Part shown: one piece after another, positions 1-12,986 of the stretch
How the letters are laid out: every line of letters begins with the position of its first letter
Numbering within the stretch: position 1 is the stretch's first letter
Source: Litomosoides sigmodontis
Taxonomy: Eukaryota; Nematoda; Chromadorea; Rhabditida; Onchocercidae
Length of the DNA stretch: 64,000 bases
Direction of reading: 5' to 3'
NCBI GenBank assembly: GCA_963070105.1
Contig: OY718807.1
Coordinates: 248,001 to 312,000 of the forward strand
Made by a program: the position numbers and the translations under genes
Notes under the pieces: generated by a model
The model's input: the letters and a program-made list of their open reading frames with translations, nothing else
What the model was told of the DNA's origin: nothing
Databases searched by the model: none

Positions 1-111
1 ACAAGGGCAGTTCGCAACTGTACCCTAAGACTTACACTTATTCCCTTTCTCGTTCTCCGAAAGCTCCTTGAATCACAGGCGACATCGTTCCTGAGAAACC
101 TTCTGTTTTAG

Positions 112-3100
112 ATTATACGGTTGCTACGAGAATTTGGTTGGTGGCCAGTTATCTGATGCATTGGAGGAGATATCAGGTGGTATAGCGGAGACAATCAATG
201 TCCAGAAAGAGCTTCTGATGAGCGATCGCACTGATTCCTCTCGAAAACTGTTTCATGCGATCAAAAAAGCTTTTGATCAACGGGCACTCATCGTCGCTGC
301 AATCGCTGTACGCTCAATGTATGATGATGATAATTGTGCTAAACGGCACTATCACTCTTATAAAAATGACAGGAACTGCTTCAAATTTACCGTATCGGTT
401 TGAATCCCTTGCATACATTTACTCACCTGTAGAAACACAATGTACTGTAAGTCCTTCTCAACTAATTTTACTTGAGAAACTGTATCTACACAGGGTAAAA
501 CACACCACATATTTTACGACTGATAAGTTGTGCAATGTTTCGAAAGCTGTACTGCAGAAGTGATTTTGTGAGAGGAATGCGAATCAGTGATTTTTTTTGC
601 TGCAAGGTTACTGGAGAAGGAAGAAGTAGAAGTTTTCTTCTAATCTGATCAGACTGAACGCCAGAAGTTCCGAACGAATTGCCTAGAAATAGTAGGCGTA
701 AGCTTCTTTGATAGTTTTAGTTCTCAGTTAAAGACTTCATAAAGAGCTCATAGAGACAGACATTTCAGAATTTGAAGTAGATATAAACGTTAGTCTAAGA
801 TGATCGCTCTTCTACCACCTCTGAGGAAGGAGATTTCAGTCAACGACTTGTTGTCAATCGAAATCTGTTTGTTAAAAAAAGTACTGTGCAGAGCGTTGGA
901 AGGCTTAAGTCCAATACGTTGGACTGTTGGAGCTCTTGAGATCATTATTTATTAAGGCTAAAAGTAAGGACGAAATTGAAGTAACTTTGGAATGTGGTCT
1001 TGTAAAAGGTCATGCATATGCAGTCACAGCAGTACGTTTCGTGGAACTGAATGCCGAGAGCCGTTCATTCTCATTTTTCACTACACAGGAGCGTCAGATG
1101 ATGATACGTCTACAGAATCCATGGGGCGAAAAGGAATGGAATGGACCTTGGTCGGACGGATCCCTAGAATGGGAACGAGTGAGGTTTTTCTGCTCTTTTA
1201 CAGCTGGACAGCTGCCAAATTCAGGTAGCACCATATGGTTGTAGAGTTCTGAATTTGTTTAGCAGAATTACTAGGAGAGGTCATCGACAGGCTTTTAAAT
1301 AACTTGAAAAGTCACTTTTTCAAAAGCTTGGATCTATTTCACTGTGATAAGAACGGAAAGGAAAATATTTCAGGTAACAGAGGCAGAAAAAAAGGAGCTC
1401 GGTATTACGGTTGAGGAAGATGGCGAATTTTGGTATCTTTTCTTTCAAATAATTCGGTTACTTGTTGGTCATCAGCTGTCAAAACCTTCTGGAAATGCTT
1501 GTAAGCAAGGAAGAACTTGCGCCAAAGCGTTCTTAGTTTATTGAAACTTCCCAAACTATTAATACACAGATTGCCAGCTTTGTAGGATGCCATGGAATGA
1601 ATTTACGCGTTATTTTACGGATTTTGGCGTATGCCAAATTTTTAATACTTCGTTGTTCGACATTGGCCCTAAATTTTATGAATGGAAATTCTTCGGTGAG
1701 TGGAAATCAAATGGAGCAAGACAGGGCGCGCTAAATGATCGAGCGGGTGGATGCATCAATTTTGCCGCAACATTCTGCTGCAATCCACAGGTTTCGATGT
1801 TTCCTTTAAGATCTTTTTCAAATTTATGAAAAAAGGAGAAATTTTAAGTGAAATTAAATGAGGAGGGTTGTTTAACCTAATATGATAATGAAATGTGGGA
1901 TAGATAGGTGCAGAATTATGCTTCGTTTAGTCAGATATACTATATTATGTCACGGAGAGTTCAATTCATGTGCTTTTATTTCAGAAGGATCATTTAAACT
2001 TGATATATTTTGCAGACTACCGGCTGGTTATTCATGCTCATTATTTCATTTGAGATTGATAAAACGAACTTGAATTACCAACTTACAAAATATCTTGAAA
2101 AAATTGCGATACTTGAATTACCAAATATCGCAATTTTTTATTGGAGAATAATGAGCTTAATGGCAATTTCAGTACCGATTTGATATTGATGTTAATAATT
2201 CTGAAGTAAAATTCGCACTGACACAGCAATTGAAGAATGAGGGTGAGAAGAACTGTGAACCGCTGGTGACTGTTGGTATGCATCTGATGAGAGTAGAGGA
2301 CAATCGGGTCTACAGAATACATCAGGCCTGCCAATTTGTTACTTCACATCTGTGAACTGAAGTTGTAAAATCACCAAAAATAGTCACTGATTTCAGTGCA
2401 ATGCAGTATACATGAATCAAGATTATTTCAGTAAGAGATATATCAGCAATTTCAGTTTGCGCAAACTCTTTAACTTATTTGAAAGAGTGAAAGAAGACGA
2501 ATTTCTTTTCAGGCGATTAATCCAGAGATAACATCCGATTATAGCTGCAGCCGCTCAGTGTACTTGCACTGCCAGAATTTGCAGCAGGGACGTTATATTC
2601 TACTTCCAACAACATTCGCGCCCTTCGAATTTGCTAAATTTCTCCTTCGAATTTACTCGGAGCGAAATATCGTTCCTCGAGAACTCAAGCAAGATGTACC
2701 CGGTCGAGGATTATGTTTTCGTAGGAAAGTGAACTCTGTCGCTCGAATTACTATTGTTGGAGCGAAATTAAATAACAAGGATGAGGGTTGCTTGTTAATT
2801 TTTTGAACAAAAAGAAAATTAACAATTTAGGAAGAAATTTAAGTCTGTCAGTGACCGTTGCTTAAATTGTTTAGATTCAGTTTTGATCCTAATTACCGTA
2901 AATCGAAGACTTGTTTTGATTTTTTACTTACTGCTTGTTTCACCACCACATGATTTCTTCCTTCCGGTCTCCTCTACTCGCTTTCCTGAATAAAATGCTT
3001 CTTGCATTATCGTATTTTTCGCAAAATTTGCAACGGTTCATTACAAATTAATAGATGAGCTGATTTTCGTGTTATTATAGCAGTACACACATACGTTGTT

Positions 3101-3653
3101 ATCAGTTGTGATAAGGAAACAGTACGAACAAGAACAGCTGAAGGTACCGAGGTCTTTTGGAACCAATGCTTCATTTTTTATCGGTGTGGCTCTCTGTGAC
3201 TTGAAATGAATTTATGAACCTGTAGAGTAAGAAAGTCCATGTGCTAACTGGGCGATCGATAGCTCTATTAGTTCGAGAACAGTCCGTAACCTAACCTTGT
3301 CACCCTTTCTTTTAAGTTAATGATCAGTAGGAAGTATTTGAGACTTTGTCATAATGCTATGTTCGATTACATAAATAATTCGAATATTAATTACGATTAC
3401 GATTACATAGAGCATTCATGTTATGTTATTAAGATGTTTTTGTAATTATTTTAGGAAAGATACCACTCAAAACTTTCTGATAGAATTGGTGGAAGATCGA
3501 GCAATTCATGACCGAATTTTGGGAGTTGCACATGTCGTGGGAAGTGTTGATAATGATACGCGATCTGTGCAGTATAACATTGTTGCTGGAAATCATCCAA
3601 TAGCAACATTAAGCCTCATCATACAATCCTACGATGACCCAATGTATTTGTGA
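112..3653 (+). CDS. tra-3: Calpain cysteine protease, CAPN5/TRA-3 type (5' end outside window)
   Basis: Calcium-regulated intracellular cysteine protease; in C. elegans TRA-3 acts in sex determination. Exons modelled at 112-307, 957-1178, 1374-1432, 1586-1790, 2173-2337, 2513-2786, 3081-3183 and 3455-3653; phases agree at every junction and give about 474 residues. Visible in order: end of the protease core, the active-site histidine in GLVKGHAYAV, the active-site asparagine in RLQNPWGEKEWNGPW, the calpain beta-sandwich domain (GRYILLPTTFAPFEF), then a C-terminal C2 domain (TYVVISCDKETV, DRILGVAHVVGS). A C2 domain in place of a penta-EF-hand marks the CAPN5/CAPN6/TRA-3 class. The N-terminal part with the catalytic cysteine lies left of the window, so catalytic competence cannot be judged. 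The gene symbol rests on class membership; another CAPN5-like nematode calpain is possible. Confidence 0.9.
2069..2139. repeat. Small direct and inverted repeats in a calpain intron
   Basis: Arms 2098-2111 (AAAAAATTGCGATA) and 2126-2139 (TATCGCAATTTTTT) are perfect complements over 14 bp with a 14-base loop. The string ACTTGAATTACCAA also occurs twice, near 2069 and 2111. They lie in the intron between the exons ending at 1790 and starting at 2173. No function is evident; this could be a scar of a small mobile element. Confidence 0.6.
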
Positions 3654-4056
3654 CGTCCACGTCCGTCATGATTTCAGTATTAGGAGAGGAGTGCAAACGA
3701 CCGCATTAATTGTGGAATTGTTTTGTTCTTCTCACTTCGTACGTAATAGCAATGTACTTTAATGAATATTTAGAACAATAATAGCCTGATTACACCTGTT
3801 GACTGGAAATTTATTTGAAGTGACAGCAATGATTTTGCGTGGTTCGGAAGGAGATCTTTCTCAACTGCACTGAATGCATAGGGAGATGTTCAGTGTTGTA
3901 GAATTAGGTTCTGCGGTCCTCAGGAGGAGAGGTGTTTCCGTATTGTAACTTCCCATTACAGATAAACCGTACCATGACATGACCTCGTAGCCTCTTACCG
4001 ATATAAAGAAATCATTGCACACATTCTTCGTGTGACATTTCCAGATGTAAGGTACG

Positions 4057-4180
4057 ACAGTCTAAGACTCTAAGAATTACCTTTAAATGTTTCGAAGCTT
4101 CGATCATAAATGTAACACTAAAAATGCTATTCGTTAAGGCTATCATGACGATAGTACTAATTCTTAGAGTCTTAGACTGT
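4057..4180. repeat. 124-bp element with 23-bp perfect terminal inverted repeats
   Basis: Arms at 4057-4079 and 4158-4180 are exact reverse complements (left arm begins ACAGTCTAAGACTC), separated by 78 bases with no coding potential. Size and layout resemble a very small non-autonomous DNA transposon (MITE) or a long-stemmed hairpin. No target-site duplication is obvious in the immediate flanks. Confidence 0.7.
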
Positions 4181-5548
4181 TGAGCTTCATTTTAGCAGCG
4201 CGAAAGATTTTGCCACTTGGCACGGACATCCTAAACTAACAAATGCATTATCGAATGCTTTTATCTTATGAAAGGTAACTGAATCATTTTTTATAAATTA
4301 CTAAGAATTAATTATTCATAATGTTGGCTGCTATCACTTTGTAAATGTCGCCATTACATCGGCAACATCAGTTGTGCTTAATCAAAAGAAATTATCTTTT
4401 GCAATAATTTCATTTTGCTGGTACTGAATAAAAATAAACGAAAGCTTTTGTCAGTCAGTGACAAGTAAGGAGAGTTGAGCTTGGCGCAACTGTCACTCGG
4501 AGCGATGATGAAAGAAATGATGGTGATGAAAATGTCCACTTCAAAAGATCAGCTTACCCAATCTGATAGAGAATGTGAAATTTATCCGGGTCGGATAAGC
4601 GCATATGCGCGTCAAAGCTCGTCAACAACTTGTTCACTTCATAAAAAACTTTGAGGAATTTGACTGTTTAAAACAGAACGAATGAAGTTTGAAAGAAGTT
4701 CGTCGGGTTTGTTTTAATGCAGCGGCTTCATTCGTATTTTTAACTGTTTACACTATATTTTTAAAGTGATTAAGTGCTACTTTTCAGTTGTTACGTAGGC
4801 CAAGCTCCTGCCTCTCTCCTTTAAATTGCAAAGAGTGTGCAGCTACGCGCAGTAGGCTTTCCAGCATTAGAGCAAGACAACTTCAATCAGTGGTTTGAAA
4901 TAAGTAGAAGTATGTGGCAATAAATTGACGGTGATTGGTGGAAGTGATGATGAAGACGAAATTGACGGGGGCCCATTCTGTGTTCGTAATCCAATTAACA
5001 AACTTGTCACCTAATTTTTATTCAATCCCCAGCTGTGTCCATCGAAGCATGGACGATAGAAGCTTGCTTGCACCGCGCACGACCTCCTCCTCCCGCTGTC
5101 CAGTGCTGCTCAGATTGCTGTGAGCAACAGCGTCGGCTAGACAGCTTTTCCCGCCCACTGCCACCGCACCGCCACTTCCCCTTGCTCCTTGCTTAAGTAG
5201 GCAAAACCCTCAGGCAAGCGATGACACGTTTTACAAACGACCCGTAGAGCAGCACAGCTCTGACACAGTACGGCCGAGCAGCAGCCACTACTAACAGCCT
5301 AAAGTGAGACACACTCCTCCGCCACTTCCGCTATCAGAGGTTGCACGCGCACGCAAAGCAGGAGAATGACACTTCCCTTTCTTTGAAATCATCCGTCAGC
5401 CATAAAACGAACTCGAATTTGGATGCGGCACTTGAGAGATTTGGAAAATCTCACTCGCTGAAACACAATGACGAATTGTAATTTCCCACGCTGCTTCAGA
5501 AGCATTAGGGAAGGAATAATTGATATTGGCATGCAATTGCCATTGAAC

Positions 5549-5550
<2 letters not shown>

Positions 5551-5581
<31 letters not shown>
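5551..5581. repeat. CT microsatellite
   Basis: About 15 uninterrupted CT units, followed by a shorter CT run at about 5635-5648. The apparent open frames on both strands here are low-complexity artefacts (Ser-Leu or Arg-Glu runs). Confidence 0.95.
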
Positions 5582-5582
<1 letters not shown>

Positions 5583-6358
5583 ATTTCATCAATTTTTCCT
5601 CCCAACCTCTTCCCTTCCTTCATTGTCGCACATCTCTCTCTCTCTCTCATCCCCTCATTGAGGGGAGACATTTTTCATGCTAAGAAAAATTCAAGTACGA
5701 AATTAAATTCCTCAGTTGTTGAAATTGATGGTTGTCCATCGATCACTTGTTCTTTCCAGTGTTTTCCGGTGAGATTTGGAAATGATAACACTTTGATGTT
5801 TGTGGAGATGAGGAGCACTACTCAGTGAAGGAAACTCAAAATCCCACAGTTTGATAAGTGCCACACGGTTTGCATATCTCCACTTATTGCTTACTTCTGA
5901 GAAGCTGAAGCGCTGGATGAAAGTGTTGCCGGAGGAGAAATAAATCCTATCCTTCCTTCCCCTTTTAGAAAGCGAAGAATGTGGTAGTCTAGGGAAGGAA
6001 GGCTTTTTTACTTCTGTCACAGAGTGGACTTTAGAAATAGACAGAACAGACCTGTCTGCTAAGCACCGAGTTTCTTCAAGCCTTTCATCTTTCTCCTTTT
6101 CGAGTGGCTCTGAGTGGCCCAACAACCGTTTTTGTGAATGAAGGAAGAAGCACAATTCTACGCTCTTTTGAAATTCATCATATTAGCATTCTGCAGAAGT
6201 TCAGATTAATCTTGTAACTTAATATTTGATAAATCAATGACTAGCTGCTCATTTCAGCAATAGCGATAGCCGAGAACAGACTGATGGCACTGAGGTGTTA
6301 CTTTCTACATATTTGCTTCACAACTACCGACCGCTGACCGGTGAATGTCCGTGCTGTT

Positions 6359-9300
6359 ATGCTTCTACGTCTTATTGCAATCTTATTTGCACCGATTGGT
6401 CGGACATCTTCCGATGATAGAATTGATTTACCAAGCAATAATAATCTGTCACAAGAAGGATTCGTATTTCCTCATCAAGTTTCCTTGTTCACCGCGGTGT
6501 CGTTTTATATTCCTCGAGCAAGTTTTCTTCGAATTCGTCACATGAATCGTTCTCTGTGTTCGCTTAATGCGGAGGGAGATGCGATGTTTCCGTGTAGATG
6601 CTTTGCATTTCCATCCCACCACTATGAACTGCTAATTGATAATATTTCAACCTTCAAGTTTTCGGTTGTCGTCTGGAAAAAGTTTTGGAAGAGTCCGTCA
6701 AAGCCAATGCTTTGCCAGCCAATGATGATAGAGTTCGATTCGGACATTTTCTGTAGCGGTCTGAACTTGTCGCTGCATTTACAGTCCGCCGCACCTGCAA
6801 TAAATGTTGTTGGGGAAAGCGATGAATTGAAATTCAACACGGAGGCTGAAATGCCACTGCAAAGAAGAGTAATATTCCCCTGCTATCACTTATGCTTTCC
6901 AGGAATCTACAGAATTGTCCTGGTGAATGGTGGACGGGTAGTACAGGTTCGTATTCCTTCCATTGATTAATGATGCTATACTTGGAGAATAACTGTAAAT
7001 TGGGATTGCCATTCAATAGTGCACGTAGAGTTTGTGTTTGTTGGCTTGAGCTAAACGGATTAATGCGAGGCAGCGCATTCGCGACTTTTTGAAGCATTTC
7101 TTCGCAATGCATCTCATCGATTGGACGCAGTGGCGAAATCGACGGGACAAGGATGCAATCTCAGGCCAATTAAAGTTCCCTCCTCTCTGACACTTGAAGC
7201 GACACTTAACGAAAGTAAAGTAAGTCGCAGATGGACACCATGGATTGTCGCTTCAAAGGAAAGTGGAAAATGCTTGCGGCTCTCTCATCTCAGTGAAATT
7301 TTAAGGAAACAGGCATTTGCTGGCAACGATTGGGGTTTTCTGCTAAGTGACTGACATCCTCTCAGATTTGCCACGAAGAGATCGCCTTCTTTTCGTATAT
7401 GATTTTAAATTTGCAAAATTTCCTACGACTTCAGCAACTTTAGATGTACCCAATTCAATCTGAAGTATGAAATAAAACGATGGAATTGTTTTTCATCTTT
7501 CATCGCTCTAAATAATATTTATATTATTTAATATTTGGAAGAATAATTAGGTCGAACTGCAGAACTAATCATCGGTTCCAACTTTTGATATACTACAGGT
7601 AATCGAAGCGATTAAGTTGCAACAAACAAGTGAAATTTCAATAAGCCTGCCAAGACCACACATCTTTCCTCGTTGCTTCAATTATTTGAAAATAACCTGG
7701 ACTAATTTATCATGCGCAATCCAGGATTTAGAATTTAAAATGCGTGTTTTTGCTGTTCCGGAAAATTCCAATTTCGAGCAGTCGTACTATATGAATGAGT
7801 ACGACATTGGTTAGTTTTTTCGTTTCGTTTCCTTTTTGTGGATACTAGAGTGGACTTGTTCAAGTTTATCAAAAAAAATTTAGCTCTTCAGAGATCGGCC
7901 ATGCGGCTTCCTGCACCAATTACTGCAGCGGTGATGTTAATCCCGTTGGTGTAGAACGAGAAGCCTAATAACTCTTCATTCACTAGCAATTTACAAATTA
8001 ATCCAACCAAAGTATTGATTTCCAGCGAATAAAACCCATAAAATGCTGCGTTTCTCCTCTCTGACCAGAGTGGACGAAGAAAAATAGCATGCACTCAAAA
8101 ATCATTCCAGCAAAGTTGTTAAACTTCACATTTCTAGTCATCGAAATAATAAGATAAGGCCTGTGTTAATTCGCTTGCACTTGACTAATTCGTCGCCAAA
8201 TGAACAAAATGGAGTCTGTCATCGACTCTCACGTAGCCCCTCTCACGTAGCTATTCTTCTATCACAAACGTACACATTTGGTCTTTGGCCCACTACACAG
8301 TGCACTTCAAGAAATATCATGAGGAGACATTTATCCCTCGAAGAATGCAAAGCATAAAAGAGATTGTTTAACACTTAACTTTCAAGAGTTAACGGAGCAA
8401 GCTCTCGAACTGCCGTGTTACCAATTCGACATCATCCATGCACAGTTCTGCTTCGAAATTGTGTCGGTGCAAAGATTTACTGCACGCTTCAATGAGTGGG
8501 CACGGCGATGCGTCTACACTGAAAATCGTTAGTTTTGTTGTCTTTTTAATTTTTTCACGCACTCTGATCTCGTTTGCTTCTAGAAATCCTGCTAGTAACG
8601 AGGACGTTCCGTGCGTAGTAACTAGCTGTAACTTCTCCACTCATTCGTTCACTTATCCGGAAATTACCGTTGCTGTGCTACTTTCCTCCAATGACCTGCA
8701 GCGGTATCGGTAAATGCATAAGCCTCATTAGTCACTTTCAACGAGAGCTTAAAGTTAGGAACTCTCGCTTCGCAGTCAATTCTCCCACCAATTGCTAAAT
8801 CCAGCGAATATTCCGTTTCTAGAATGATATTCCACTGCACAAATTATCTATCTGAAATGAGAGCTCCATAGCGTGGAGCCAGCTATCATCTCCACGTTTA
8901 CAATGAAACTCAATTAGCAATTGATGCTTTATTTCATTTAAGCGAATATTTTCAACTGATTCAAAGGTCACATCCACATCACTAAGTCAGTACTATCCGG
9001 ATGAACCGGGAGAAAATGGAACCTAAGATAGTCGTGGTGGTGAGTATCAATGGGTTGAATTAATGCATTTAGCACTTAGCAGTGATATCAAGTAAGGAAA
9101 GTCCTGCAGTGACAAAAAATTGAAATCCAAGTGAAAATTAACCCATCCTTCATCAATTTGACAACTTACCTTGAATGGTTGAAATAAGTTGAGATTCGTG
9201 AGATATGAAATTAAATGATCAATTTTCAAATTTCAAGCTGACAAGTGTGTTAACTGGCCCACAAAGCACTTGAAAGTAGAATTTAGAGAAGAAAAGTGTT

Positions 9301-11990
9301 CTTTATGTACAAGTGGAAAGGAATTACATATAATAAGTGTAGCGCGAATGAAATAAATGAAATAGTCCGAGTAAATGGACCGCACCGCACAACGAGTGTT
9401 CTTTCCCGCCCACGGGTTTTGCCAAATGAAAGGGAAGCGAAGGAGTTAGCTGAGGTGAGGTGTGGATGAAAAAATGATTTCTAACTTACCTTACCATTCG
9501 TTAATTGAAACCCTCTTCCCGCACGCAGTGTCGCTCTTCTGTCATGGAGAAATTATTTAGACGAAAATAATTCATGGAAAATAGGACGACTGTCCTTAAG
9601 CTATTAGTGGATATAGCATGCAGATCTGCTCTCCCCACGCTGCTCACTACCAGAGAATGAATATGTCCAATGGAACACGTCTCCACTAACGTTGCACTAT
9701 TGAGAGGTGCACACTGAGTTGCATGAAACCTGGATAGTAAGGTAGGCTCGTAGGGGCACATGATTCGGAGAAGGTGTGCTCGATATCCAATGGAAAAGGC
9801 AGTAGTGCAGTGATTCGTGATCACTAAAGCAAAAGGGATGGGACTCGAAGTCGGTGATGGATGGGTCGAGACGCGTTCTTATCAGTGAGTCCGGTAACTG
9901 ACACGTGAAGCGACGCGTACTCATTCATTAGAATTCGTCTGAAGATCGAAAGATCCAGACAGACTAAGAATGGACAGGGAAGATAAGGAGGCTTACTGGA
10001 CGCGTAAGATAATTTATTTTCCTTCTCAACTGATATAACATTCCAGTGGGACAGATAGAGGGCGGTTGGCGAGATTGGTCCGCATGGAGCATGTGCTCTG
10101 TTACTTGCGGACGAGGACTGCGAAGGCGATGGCGCTTGTGTGACTCACCCGTCCCTCGAAATGGTGGACATTTGTGCGTAGGCAACTTTGTCGAGTTCTC
10201 GAATTGCAATGTCGGCAACTGTACAAGTAAAAATCTTTTATTCAACACTCGAAAAGCTAGTTATACCACTAACAAAATCGAAGTGAAAGAAGGCTATTCA
10301 CTGAAATGAGGAATGCTTCAGAATCGCCATCTTCGGTCATCACGACAGCGTGCTCCTGCGGATGTCTACTCAGCCATGATGCTGGAAGGTTCTTTGCTCG
10401 AACGTGTAAGGAAATCACTGATTGGACGTTAAAATCTCGTGGGCGATTTCTGCGTTTGAAATTAGAGCACGCTTCAACATCAATGACGACGGCCGACCAA
10501 TTCACACTTGCAATTTATCAAGATTTAGAAAAGCAGGTGCATTTTGATGAATGTTCGCCGTTCCACAGCATCAAACTGAATCATAAAGCCTCTTATTCAT
10601 TTCAGGAACTAATTCACCGCTCTGGAATAGACAGCAGCCATGTTGTTAAGGACAATTTACAGTTTATTTCCGAAAATTACTTCATTATTTCGCTTCTGAA
10701 AGTTAATGGTCCGCCAAATATCAACTCGGGAGTGGAAATAAATTTTGAATGGAGGAATGGTTAGCCGTCGTTGCATTCTGTATATCATTAAAAAATGCGC
10801 AAAATCAACTGAATTACAAGTCCTTTCTCAAAAATTTCCGGCTTTTATGAATTCAAAGTTTTACTATCATTACTGGCTGGCAAAAAGGTGATGTTCTCTT
10901 TTAAATGATTGAAACTGTTAGATATCCACTTCTTTGCAAGCTGTGAACCCCCATTTCGACTGGCAGATGTCTTTCATTGCACCTTTTACTTTAAACGCAA
11001 AATAGGAACTTGAAATTTCTTGCGTCTTCCACAAGAAATTCGAAATGACCAACTGTACGAGTACGGATCACTCCGATTTATTCTCGAACTTTATATTTTA
11101 GATCGATTGCAGATTTTGGACATATATTTATTTAATTGCAGCAAGCGATGAGCTAACGTTATCACCAGTTACAGCGCTGAATTCATCCCACGTCTGCAGA
11201 TTCTGCCATCGCAATTCATCGTTCTTCCTGTCAACTTTATTCATCATTTTAATTATATCTCTCCCACCATTCATATGCTCCTACGCTACTGTATCAGTTG
11301 TTCGGAAAGCAAAATGGAAGCGAAGTCGGCAACTGCGAGTTGATAGTTTGTTGGAGGAGTCAAGGTATCTTAATTATTCTAACATTTCCACTCCTTAACT
11401 AGTCAAATAGACTTCTTCTGTGTACTTTTAGGCCTGATCTGAGCATAATACAATCCAGGAAAACAGACACAACTGAAATAACATCAAACAGAATCGTTAT
11501 CACGAAACGTTCCATCGGTATACAACTTTCAGCAACATCAACTCCACGTCTTCTCCGCGATAAAGGTTGAAGTTTGCGGGGATTTCAACTTTCCTGGATT
11601 TTATCACATGAAACCGAAACTAATCAAGTCCGAGTGTTTCTTCAAAATTAGTATTGCCACACTCCATTGCTTTGAGGCTTTTCTAGGCATCGGCGTAAAC
11701 AGCTTTGCTTTCACAATATAATCTCTTTGTTGATAGGAATACTGTGGTCTCGTGTAACTGACTCACCACAAATGACTCTCGGTAACGATGAGCACTCATC
11801 ACTGTCATTCAATACTGACCACGATTTCGAATATGATTATTACGAACCAGCGATACCAGGTTCATTCCTCACATCGGCCATCAACTTCTGCTCCGACATT
11901 GATGTCGAAAAGATCATAGGTGGTTCGGAGATTTCATGCAGGCCAATAGCTACGCATGATGTTCATACACAAATTGAAGACTGTATGTGA
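6359..11990 (+). CDS. Single-pass membrane protein with one thrombospondin type 1 repeat
   Basis: Exons modelled at 6359-6946, 7599-7809, 10047-10226, 10322-10759, 11142-11364, 11432-11565 and 11737-11990, giving 675 residues with consistent phases. The product starts with a signal-like [14 protein letters not shown]. An unrecognised extracellular region follows, then a TSP1 repeat near residues 272-326 ([17 protein letters not shown]), a further beta-rich segment with CSCGC, and a transmembrane segment around residues 497-520 ([18 protein letters not shown]). The basic stop-transfer [12 protein letters not shown] follows, and the cytoplasmic tail contains the acidic-aromatic stretch [11 protein letters not shown]. 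The architecture resembles vertebrate THSD1, but orthology is only inferred; a nematode-specific receptor is equally possible. The ATG at 6359 was chosen because it begins the hydrophobic leader; a short upstream open frame starts at 6284. The 2.2-kb intron 7810-10046 could hide another exon. Confidence 0.8.
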
Positions 11991-12986
11991 CACTGTAATT
12001 GGTAGGCGCTTAAACAATACACCTGGCTTATTCCAGAAACTTTTACTAAGATGTAGCACCATTTATTACTCGACTTTCTCTATCACCGGTAATAAATTAC
12101 AAACTGCTGCTTTGGATGAATTGTCATTATGGTCGAAATACACAATTATTACCTTTTTTCTTTTTGAACAACTTGAACTGATATCGCATGGATTGTCCGA
12201 TTGATACTAAAGGAACAAATATGCCCCTGTTACACGTCTCTGCGTGGAATTTTTGACATTTAACATAGCCACAAAGTCACCCAACATTTTTGATCCAATA
12301 TTTTACTTGCCGATCATTGCATTTCTCCAGAATAATCAACAACGAACTGCAATACAAAACGACTGACAGTATATATGACTGAATTGCTGCCAGCGAATAC
12401 AGTAATCAGTCTGACTGCAGTTTTTTACAACTTCAACAGAAATTTGCTAATTCTAAAGGTTGACAGAATCTGATTTTAAACTTTAATGATTGGTAGAGAT
12501 TATAAATGACAATAAGGGAAATAGCTCAAAGTGGGGAGAGAAGTTTTTCCCACTGATTAGAGTTAAGTAAACTCCACCGCTTGGTATAAACCATTCAAGA
12601 TCAACATCCTCTGCAATATTCTGAAATACGATTCGTTAAAAATGTACAACATCAGCTCTACTTATTGTTCAAATTTTGGAAGCAAAATAATAATATACAA
12701 CACTTGCGATCATAGCAGTTATAATCATAAAAAAAACAATACAGAAATATACAAGAATTTTAATTTGAGCTGAGATACTGAAACATAAATAAATCTAGCA
12801 TAAATCTTTTCCTTCTACATTCTTTTATCGTGTAGCACATTACAAACAACTATACAATATCTGGTTGCTTTAATTGCTCAAATATCATCTGCAAATGGAA
12901 CGAAGGATTAGTTTTACGCTATTACCGAATTTCAACACATCACTACTTGAATCAACTCAGAAGAGAATATGATTACTATTTAACTA
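11991..12986. other. Convergent intergenic region, TSP1-protein gene and INTS2
   Basis: AT-rich spacer holding the 3' flanks of two convergent genes. No coding exon, RNA gene or clear repeat was recognised. Confidence 0.6.

Larger units (their letters stand above)
3654..6358. other. Intergenic DNA between calpain and TSP1-protein genes
   Basis: No convincing coding exons were found. It holds the 3' flank of the calpain gene, an inverted repeat pair (4057-4180), a stretch of above-average GC around 5040-5350, and CT runs near 5551-5581 and 5635-5648. A T-rich acceptor (CTCATTTCAG) ends at 6256, about 100 bases before the next start codon, and could be a spliced-leader site. A long minus-strand open frame (5712-6155) is described separately. 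Confidence 0.5.

Noticed and set aside
5396..5683. Ser-Leu and Arg-Glu repeat open frames
   Set aside because: Produced by the CT microsatellite, with no conserved sequence around it.
8389..8640. 83-codon minus-strand open frame inside the large intron of the TSP1 gene
   Set aside because: Reads like protein in places ([20 protein letters not shown]) but starts at GTG directly after a stop. It has no clear splice sites and no recognised family.
9501..9824. 107-codon minus-strand open frame in the same intron
   Set aside because: No domain, unusual composition and no splice context; likely chance.
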